The notes below the pieces were generated by a model. That model saw only the letters and a program-made list of their open reading frames with translations. It made no database searches and was not told where the DNA came from. This document shows, piece after piece, positions 57,909-64,000 of a DNA stretch of 64,000 nt (its first letter is position 1; each line of letters opens with the position of its first letter). The position numbers were made by a program, and so were the translations under genes. Origin of the DNA: Bifidobacteriaceae bacterium UBA2724 (GTDB lineage: Bacteria; Actinomycetota; Actinomycetes; Actinomycetales; Bifidobacteriaceae); contig DEKK01000005.1 of the NCBI GenBank assembly GCA_002353815.1, positions 1-64,000 on the forward strand. The letters are read 5' to 3'.

Positions 57909-59195
57909 TCAATCCTCCCTTGGCCTCGTATGGGCGGACGGGCGCTCGGACGTCGGCGCATTGTCCGGGCCCGTGCCCCGCCCCGTCGTTTTCACCGGGG
58001 TGCCGGCCTCGGACACCTTGACATGGCGCCCTTCGAGTTCATGCAAGGATTCGCCACGGGAATCCGCGCGCCCGGACCGCCTTCCTTGGCTGAGAACGCG
58101 GTGGCGTCCGAGGATGCGCCGACGGATCGCCGGCCAGAACGTCGCCACCGACAACGCCACCGCCGCGGCGGCGCCCAGAAGCACCACGACCTGCCAGCGG
58201 AAGAACAGCGTGCACAGCGACCCGAATGCGAACAGCGCCGCCCACGCCCACAGAATCAGCACTGCGCCCTGCACGCTGTGCCCGATGCGCAGCATGCGGT
58301 GATGCAGGTGCTTGCGGTCGGGGTGCATCGGCGACTGTCCGTGCGCCACGCGGCGCGTGACCGCGAGAGTCATGTCGAGCAACGGCAGGAACAGCACGAA
58401 CAGCGGCAGCAGGACCGGCATCAGCGCCGGCACATACTGGCTGGTATGCACGGTGGCGGGGTCGAGGTGACCGGTCATGATGACGGAAGCGCAGGTGATG
58501 AGGTAGCCGAGCAGCATGGATCCCGAATCGCCCATGAACAGCTTGGCCGGATGCCAGTTGTGCAAGAGGAACCCGGCGCAGACGCCCACCAGCGCCACGT
58601 CGATGAGCGTGGCGACCGACGCATAGCTCGGGGAATGCCGGGCGATGATATAGGAATACGCGGCGAACGCGATGCCTCCGATTCCGGAAATGCCCGCGGC
58701 AAGGCCGTCGAGGCCGTCGACGAAGTTCACTGCATTGATCGACACGACGAGGATGAACGCCGTCACCGCCATCGACAGGCTGGGGGACGCGGAAACGAGC
58801 GCCCCGAACGGCAGCGAGACGATGCGGATGCCGCCCCATGAGACGAAAACCGAAATCAGCAGCTGGCCGGCGAGTTTCAGCATCCAGTCCAGGTCGAAGA
58901 TGTCGTCGAGCACGCCGAGGAACACGATGAGGATCGCGCCGATCGCCACGATCCACGCCTGGTCGTTGCCAGTGAAGACACCCGAGATGAAGGGAAGGCG
59001 CGAAGCGAAGAGGATGGCGGCGACGAAACCGATGAGCATGCCGACGCCGCCCATGCGAGGCGTCGGAACCGTGTGCACGTCACGCGCGCGCACCTTTCCC
59101 ACCGCGCCGAGGGCGATGGCGAGGTGCCGCACCAGCGGCGTGACGAGCCATGTCACACCGCCCGCGATGGCGGCGATAAGCAGATAGACCCTCAT
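57909..59195 (-). CDS. WecA/Rfe-like undecaprenyl (decaprenyl)-phosphate GlcNAc-1-phosphate transferase
   Basis: A 428-residue polytopic MraY/WecA-family enzyme that transfers GlcNAc-1-P to a polyprenyl phosphate, starting a cell-envelope glycan. Motifs: VDGLDGLAAG, LFMGDSGSMLLGY and the HPDRKHLHHRML loop. About eleven helices; a hydrophilic C-terminal tail of 60 residues is extra. Its start overlaps the tsaC stop by four bases, and its stop is two bases from the AtpI-like start. Confidence 0.88.
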   Translation of the reverse strand: MRVYLLIAAIAGGVTWLVTPLVRHLAIALGAVGKVRARDVHTVPTPRMGGVGMLIGFVAAILFASRLPFISGVFTGNDQAWIVAIGAILIVFLGVLDDIFDLDWMLKLAGQLLISVFVSWGGIRIVSLPFGALVSASPSLSMAVTAFILVVSINAVNFVDGLDGLAAGISGIGGIAFAAYSYIIARHSPSYASVATLIDVALVGVCAGFLLHNWHPAKLFMGDSGSMLLGYLITCASVIMTGHLDPATVHTSQYVPALMPVLLPLFVLFLPLLDMTLAVTRRVAHGQSPMHPDRKHLHHRMLRIGHSVQGAVLILWAWAALFAFGSLCTLFFRWQVVVLLGAAAAVALSVATFWPAIRRRILGRHRVLSQGRRSGRADSRGESLHELEGRHVKVSEAGTPVKTTGRGTGPDNAPTSERPSAHTRPRED

Positions 59196-59983
59196 GCGCG
59201 GCCTCCGTTCGGTTGGGCATGTGGTTCGGTGGGCGCAGGGACGGGCACGGCGGCCGAAGAGGGCACCGTGCCGTCGCTTCTCTCAACAGTCTTCCCCGCG
59301 TCGTTCTTCATTCCGCGCAGCACGGCGCGGATGCGGGAATCGTCGATCACACCATGGCGCAGGATCGCGATGCCGTCGGCGGCCGTCGGATCAGCGGCGA
59401 CGATGGTGCTGGCCACCGCCCCCGGCGTGGGGCCGGCGTCGATGTACAGGTCCACGCCGTCGCCGAGCTGGGCGTATGCCTCTTGCGCCGTCATGGCCGA
59501 CGGGCCGCCGGAGATGTTGGCGCTGGACGCCGCGAGTGGCCCTGTGACGGCGATGATGCGCCGTGTCACGTCGGAATCGGGCACGCGCACGGCCTGCGTG
59601 TGGTCGTCGGCGCGCACTGTGGCGAGCCGGCATTGCGGTCTCGCAAGGCAGATCGGCGAGAAGGGGCCGGGCAGGAACGATGCCGCGAGCGCGTCCAGCG
59701 GCTCGGGCAGCTCGAGGCCGAGCTCGCCGATGCCGTCGACGCAAGCAAGCAGCACCTGCAGCGACTTGGATCGCGGACGGCGCTTGGCCGCGAAAAGACG
59801 GTCGATTGCCGCATTGTTGGTCGGATTGCACGCAATGCCGTAAATCGTGTCCGTGGGAATGACCACGAGACCGCCCGCCGCAATGATGCGTTCCGCCTGC
59901 GCCAGCGACTCGTCGCTCACCGGCAGGACCGGTGCCGCATGCCGCGTGTGCAATGCGCAAAGTTGTTCCATACTCGATTCCAT
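59192..59983 (-). CDS. tsaC: L-threonylcarbamoyladenylate synthase
   Basis: A 263-residue YrdC/Sua5-family enzyme making threonylcarbamoyl-AMP for the t6A37 tRNA modification. Motifs: GGLVVIPTDTIYGIACNP, SKSLQVLL, and TGPLAASSANISGG. The C-terminal 50 residues are a low-complexity Pro/Ala extension. Start at 59983 (or ATG 59971), 67 bp after the ABC ATPase stop. Four-base overlap with the wecA-like gene shows translational coupling. An extended open frame upstream, antisense to or overlapping the ABC gene, is rejected. Confidence 0.9.
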   Translation of the reverse strand: MESSMEQLCALHTRHAAPVLPVSDESLAQAERIIAAGGLVVIPTDTIYGIACNPTNNAAIDRLFAAKRRPRSKSLQVLLACVDGIGELGLELPEPLDALAASFLPGPFSPICLARPQCRLATVRADDHTQAVRVPDSDVTRRIIAVTGPLAASSANISGGPSAMTAQEAYAQLGDGVDLYIDAGPTPGAVASTIVAADPTAADGIAILRHGVIDDSRIRAVLRGMKNDAGKTVERSDGTVPSSAAVPVPAPTEPHAQPNGGRA

Positions 59984-60050
59984 CGCAACCCATGCTATTG
60001 CCTGCCGTGCATTTTCACACCACGAGAACGCGCAACAGGCGGCGACTCGG

Positions 60051-60809
60051 CTAGTCGGCATGCGCGATGGAATCGACGATTCTGCCGTCACGCAGAACCA
60101 CCGTGCGGTCGGTACGGGCGGCGAGCTCGAGGCTGTGCGTGACCATGACGACGGTGGTGCCCGTCTCGGCGATCTGCCTGAGAAGGCCGACCACGATGTC
60201 CGCGTTCTTCGAATCGAGTGCACCCGTCGGCTCGTCGGCGAACACAATGCCTGGCGAGCACGCGAGAGTGCGCGCGATGGCGATGCGCTGACGTTCGCCA
60301 CCCGACATATCGGATGGATATGCGCCAGCGAGATACCCCACGCCGAGACGACCCATCGCATCCTCCGCCAGCCGCCGCGCCTGGCCTGCACGATGTCCGC
60401 ACAGGCGCAGCGACAACTCGATATTCGCCCGCCCGGTCAGCGAATCGATGAGGTTGTAGTCCTGGAAGATGAAACCCGCGGTATCACGCCTGACCACAGA
60501 CACATCTTGGCGCGACATGCGAGTGATGTCGGTTCCGCCAAGCCGTACCGCTCCTCCGTCCACGCTTTCCAGTCCCGACAGGCAGTACAGCAGTGTGGAT
60601 TTCCCGGAACCGGACGGCCCTACGATGGAGACGAATTCACCAACATCTGCGGAAAAATCCACGCCGTGGAGCACCTCGTTCCATTCCTTGCGCCTGCCGA
60701 GGCGGAATCGCTTAATCACGCCTTGCGCTTGTACTGGCCGCCAGTCTTCGGCCGATTCAGGTGCATCGCTTGCGGTTGCGTCGGTTTTTGTGTTGTTGTG
60801 AGAAATCAT
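60051..60809 (-). CDS. ABC transporter ATP-binding protein (MacB/LolD-like)
   Basis: A 252-residue ATPase. Walker A GPSGSGKST is at 64-72, the Q-loop in FIFQDYNLID, the signature MSGGERQRIAIARTL (Met for the usual Leu), Walker B IVFADEPTG, and H-loop VMVTHS. An N-terminal extension of about 25 residues precedes the domain. Partner of the permease 100 bp upstream. LolD/MacB-type ATPases work with FtsX-fold permeases in export, antibiotic-peptide resistance or RiPP immunity. Confidence 0.93.
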   Translation of the reverse strand: MISHNNTKTDATASDAPESAEDWRPVQAQGVIKRFRLGRRKEWNEVLHGVDFSADVGEFVSIVGPSGSGKSTLLYCLSGLESVDGGAVRLGGTDITRMSRQDVSVVRRDTAGFIFQDYNLIDSLTGRANIELSLRLCGHRAGQARRLAEDAMGRLGVGYLAGAYPSDMSGGERQRIAIARTLACSPGIVFADEPTGALDSKNADIVVGLLRQIAETGTTVVMVTHSLELAARTDRTVVLRDGRIVDSIAHAD

Positions 60810-60909
60810 GGCTGGTCCTTGAGTCTGTTAGACATGTGTGATGAGTGAAGATATGGATGGAAGCGCGGGAATCGTGGTATCACGAACGGGATCTCCGCGT
60901 CACCACTCG

Positions 60910-62319
60910 TTATCTGTCCGTTGCACGAACGATAGTGAGCGGATCGCGCTGTGTTTGTAAGGCGAGTATTGAAACGAGCAGGATTGCGAGAAGTGCAAAT
61001 CCCGCTGCGATGATGCAGAACGCACTGGAGTCGATGCCCGCATAGCCGGCGCCCGGAACTGGTCCTGCGCCCAACGCCGCACCGATGGCCAGCGCATTGA
61101 CTTCGAGAATCGCAACGGTCAGGATGGCCGCGACGAGGGAATAAACGAAGGCTTCCACAAAGCCGGACGCGATGATGGCACGCCGCGGAACGCCGGCGAC
61201 CATGAGCAGTGCAGTATCGGTTTTACGTTGAGCGCCTGTGATGACGATGATGCAAAACGCCGCGACCGCGGCGAGGATGATCGGTGACATGAATTCGAAG
61301 ACGATTTGCCCGGCGGGAGTCACCTGCAACTCGGATTCGGGAACGCCCCGGGCACGTGAGACGTTCCTGATCTGCCGTACAAGCCCCATGATGGCGCCGA
61401 CGGTACCCGCCGCCACGCAGATAGGCGTCACCATGGCGGTCGACATGCGGATGCGACGCCTGGCAGAGCCGCACGCCAAGAAGGAGCCCAGTCCTCCCGA
61501 TTGCGGGATGAGACGGGACACGACTGCGACGGCAAGAGGCACAACAGCGGATTCGCACAATGCGAGTGCAAGAAGCCAACCCAAGGCGCAGCCCCAATAG
61601 GCCGCCATCAGGCCGTCCAAGGTGTCGGAGGAAATGGTGGATGGCTGCTTCGAAATCGCTACATATCCGGTGATGATTCCTACCGCCACGGCGATACCCA
61701 AAAGAAGACGCACAGGGTGGTGGCGCGTTCTCGACAGGCCCGTGTCGCGCACGACCGTGGCGATATCGATGTGGGAGATGGACCTCATGCTGGCCGCTCC
61801 GGCAAGCGCCGTCACCGCTATGCCGGCAGCGATACCGATCGGAAGCGCGATGGCGGAAATCGATTCGTGCATTTCATCGACCGAGGGAAACGATACGCGA
61901 AGGGCCCACGACGAGTAAGCCGGCCACAGCAACCAGGCGACCAGGCCACCGAGAATGCTGAAGATGACGGCATCGATGACAAGAGAGCACCAGTACAAAC
62001 CCTGACTCTGCCTGACACTGGCACCCGCCAGCTGCCACCGCGCGATGCGCGGCGAATCCACGGCGATTGACGTGGAGACAACGGCGGGGACGATGGCCAG
62101 CACCCCGAACGCAATGAAAGCCAGTTGCATGCCACCTAGGGAGATGTATTCCTCACCAATGTCGCGCAACCCAAAGTCGAGGTCATCGGCATAGGGGGCA
62201 CCGGCGGCGATGAAGCCGATCGACAGACACAACAGACACACCGCTACCGCTAGGAACACGCCCAACGCGAGCCATTGGCGGCGACATGCATGCATCTCTT
62301 CCGCGATGAAATGAATCAT
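60910..62319 (-). CDS. FtsX-like ABC transporter permease
   Basis: A 469-residue permease with about eight to ten helices and two FtsX-type halves, each with a hydrophilic loop near SARRRIRMSTAMVTP and VAGVPRRAIIASGFVEAFVYS. AAGGAG lies 5 bp before the start at 62319. Pairs with the ATPase 100 bp downstream. The M50 peptidase gene ends 86 bp upstream, so it could be in the same transcript. Confidence 0.85.
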   Translation of the reverse strand: MIHFIAEEMHACRRQWLALGVFLAVAVCLLCLSIGFIAAGAPYADDLDFGLRDIGEEYISLGGMQLAFIAFGVLAIVPAVVSTSIAVDSPRIARWQLAGASVRQSQGLYWCSLVIDAVIFSILGGLVAWLLWPAYSSWALRVSFPSVDEMHESISAIALPIGIAAGIAVTALAGAASMRSISHIDIATVVRDTGLSRTRHHPVRLLLGIAVAVGIITGYVAISKQPSTISSDTLDGLMAAYWGCALGWLLALALCESAVVPLAVAVVSRLIPQSGGLGSFLACGSARRRIRMSTAMVTPICVAAGTVGAIMGLVRQIRNVSRARGVPESELQVTPAGQIVFEFMSPIILAAVAAFCIIVITGAQRKTDTALLMVAGVPRRAIIASGFVEAFVYSLVAAILTVAILEVNALAIGAALGAGPVPGAGYAGIDSSAFCIIAAGFALLAILLVSILALQTQRDPLTIVRATDR

Positions 62320-62405
62320 CGAACTCCTTAATAATTATTCCCAGAATTGGAAAGGTGCCCGCATCTATCTAAAATTTGTCTATTCAATAGCGGCGAGGCA
62401 ATACC

Positions 62406-63209
62406 CTAATGCCTAAAATTGCTAGGTAGTTCAGGTATCATCGTTGCTAGCCAACAGACTGCAAGGAATAGATACACTACTGCGATAGCGATGCTGAGGA
62501 GCGAAATCATTTTTACTAATGGAGGGTTGTGCTTCCATCCCTTGAATTCGGTAAAACCATTGATTGCCAGAAGGACTCTATACCCATCAGTATGCCATAT
62601 TGGAAGGAAATTGAACAATAACGAGAAATTGTAGAGATAGGCGATGCGAATAAATAGGTCACATTTCAGCATTAAACATCCAACAACGAGAAAAACAAGT
62701 TCTGAAATAATATTGGCTACAAGACCTGCAGCATTAACAATGATTCTTTCTTGAAAAGTGAGAAGCGATATATCGTTCATGCGAACATAAATGCTAGGAA
62801 AAACATAGAGCGTCAGATGGAGACCAATGCTGTCAGGCTTCCGGCCAAAATGACGCAAGGCCACCCAATGAGCATTCTCATGAATACAAATCTGAGCCAT
62901 CGCAAATATCAAACAGCCAATGAGGAGCGAACTGTCAAGTTCGCATATCGGCAGCATATTATCCCAAATCGCTACGCCAGCGAAGGTGACTCCAGAAATA
63001 CCAATGAAGAGTAGAAGGAAGAGATAGCATCGTGTTGATGTGATTGTGGAATGACGGTCCTCCCACGGAATTTCTCGTAGGAGGACCGTCATTCCCGTGA
63101 CTTGGTAATATCTTCCAGACTTGAAATCTTTAATAACGACGGTATTACCATATCGGAGCATCTCACAGTATTCATCGAGATAGCTGAAGTAATGATTAGG
63201 CATCATCAT
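62406..63209 (-). CDS. Membrane M50-type metallopeptidase (HENAH)
   Basis: A 267-residue integral membrane protein of site-2-protease type. HENAH (110-114) is the metal site in a helix; NFLPIWHTDGY (Asp208) is the second metal-ligand motif near the C-terminal helices. Residues 1-50 (including NTVVIKDFKSGRYYQVTGM) might form a small RiPP-recognition-like beta domain, a weak impression. Five or six helices. Starts overlap the radical SAM 3' end by 14 bp. M50 peptidases next to radical SAM peptide enzymes, as YydH in the yyd operon, cut leader peptides. Base composition is visibly AT-richer than the surroundings. Confidence 0.82.
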   Translation of the reverse strand: MMMPNHYFSYLDEYCEMLRYGNTVVIKDFKSGRYYQVTGMTVLLREIPWEDRHSTITSTRCYLFLLLFIGISGVTFAGVAIWDNMLPICELDSSLLIGCLIFAMAQICIHENAHWVALRHFGRKPDSIGLHLTLYVFPSIYVRMNDISLLTFQERIIVNAAGLVANIISELVFLVVGCLMLKCDLFIRIAYLYNFSLLFNFLPIWHTDGYRVLLAINGFTEFKGWKHNPPLVKMISLLSIAIAVVYLFLAVCWLATMIPELPSNFRH

Positions 63210-64000
63210 GATGGCATTGCGTCTTTCTGAATTGGCCGAAGTCTGAGAAACGTTGTTGAATCTGCGGAATGAGCGCTGTCATGAATTGAACGTTTGTTGT
63301 TACCATGTGACAAAGCTCGCATACGTCAACAAAAGATTGATTCCTAGTGGGGAAGAATCCGAGTTCCTGTCCCTTTTTGTAAATCCATCCAAAGCCTTCT
63401 TGCCGTATCAGCGCAAAAAAGCATTATGTGTGATATATGCGATGCTTTCTTCGACTGAAGAATTCCGAATGGTACCGATTGATAGTGGTGTCGAGAATAC
63501 CGACGGGGAACAACATGGGTAAATTCGACCGTCGAAGTGGAAAGTGGGTTCGAATCCGGGACAGCGCATGTTAGCAGGCTCATTCTCCACCTGAATGATA
63601 TCGTCATCTGGTACAGATGCCCCTCTCCCCACGGGTTGAATCGGGAATATCGAAATAGGAACCCCCAGCACCGAATCTCCCAACTGCTGCACGACGTGAG
63701 CCGCGTCATGGCTATGAGTCACTGCGATATTGATGCGCGCTTGCAAATGGTGACGTCGACAAGCTTCCAAAACATTCGATATGCAGCTCACAGGAATAAA
63801 TTGTGCATGGAAATAATCATAACTAATTGTAAGGATTGAAAGACCTTTGCATTTTAGCTCATTCACGAGGCGATCTGCAATTGCTGGCTTCCGTCCCCAA
63901 AAACAATTCGTGGTGATTGAAGCAGTCATGTTGTTTGCATGAAGTCTTTCCAATGCTTGGATGATGACTCTTTTACGGAGCATTGCTTCTCCGCCACTGA
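63196..64000 (-). pseudogene. Radical SAM/SPASM peptide-modifying enzyme, partial, with frame break
   Basis: The 5' end lies beyond the window; the visible part starts at GGEAMLRKR, the usual GGE motif after the CxxxCxxC site. Residues continue through a TIM-barrel pattern to MRCPGFEPTFHFDGRIYPCCSP, the first SPASM cysteines. The frame ends at a TGA (63408-63410) right after a run of six T. In the -1 frame the sequence resumes as ALIRQEGFGWIYKKGQELG, then SFVDVCELCHMV and a normal stop at 63196. A -1 shift or one extra T restores the gene. The typical CELC auxiliary-cluster cysteines are therefore outside the zero frame. Confidence 0.8.

Noticed and set aside
59984..60391. N-terminal extension of tsaC into the ABC ATPase gene
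   Set aside because: The extension is antisense or out-of-frame sequence of the ATPase and lacks family similarity; the YrdC domain starts after 59983.
62320..62405. Precursor peptide gene between permease and M50 peptidase
   Set aside because: The 86-bp gap has no start-to-stop frame of useful length with a ribosome binding site other than that of the permease.

Overview
The window is a high-GC actinobacterial chromosome segment and most resembles Bifidobacterium. The reasons are the overall codon and base bias, the ammonium transporter fused to a PII domain, the M13 oligopeptidase, and the AtpI-like/WecA-like/TsaC gene order. No rRNA, tRNA, integrase, insertion sequence or CRISPR array was recognised. 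Genus is an inference from content, not from a database match.

Layout. 0.3-2.5 kb: a secreted permuted NlpC/P60-type amidase and a membrane-anchored partner. 2.5-9 kb: housekeeping genes (HAD phosphatase, citrate synthase, methionine aminopeptidase, MntP manganese exporter, PepO endopeptidase). 9-37.8 kb: one very large minus-strand locus built around an ESX/type VII-like secretion ATPase. In transcription order it holds a transmembrane Ser/Thr kinase, a membrane protein with repeated PTVL/F-type Thr motifs, a 1849-residue secreted Ig-like surface protein, a WXG100 protein, an EccC/FtsK ATPase, an FHA protein, a small possible chaperone, a large WXG-like substrate, two further locus proteins, and then a tandem array of six paralogous membrane proteins. 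The six fall into two alternating types (B-A, B-A, second large substrate, B-A), and both members of the last dyad carry frameshifts. Canonical EccB, EccD, EccE and mycosin genes are absent from the window.

38-43.4 kb: a single-stranded DNA-binding protein with two DnaA boxes upstream, prolyl-tRNA synthetase, a rhomboid protease and a PIF1-like helicase. 43.6-47.9 kb: a small plus-strand island with a tandem duplication of an unknown gene pair, a DUF4417 protein, and an XRE regulator/ImmA-type protease pair. Three similar TTCAC-N5-GTGAA palindromes lie upstream of its transcription units. 48-57.3 kb: oligoribonuclease, a nitrilase-family protein apparently lacking its catalytic lysine, cyclophilin, a cupin, the Amt-PII fusion, a PD-(D/E)XK-like protein flanked on both sides by arrays of a 73-75 bp hairpin repeat, and IMP dehydrogenase.

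57.4-60 kb: AtpI-like protein, WecA-like GlcNAc-1-phosphate transferase and TsaC. 60-64 kb: an ABC exporter, a membrane M50 peptidase (HENAH) and a radical SAM/SPASM protein that runs off the window. This set resembles a peptide-modifying RiPP locus such as the yyd epipeptide operon. The radical SAM reading frame is broken at a T6 run, exactly in the form of a U_UUU_UUG slippery heptamer, and a -1 shift there restores a complete C-terminal cysteine domain. The M50 and radical SAM genes are visibly richer in A+T than the surroundings, which suggests recent acquisition.
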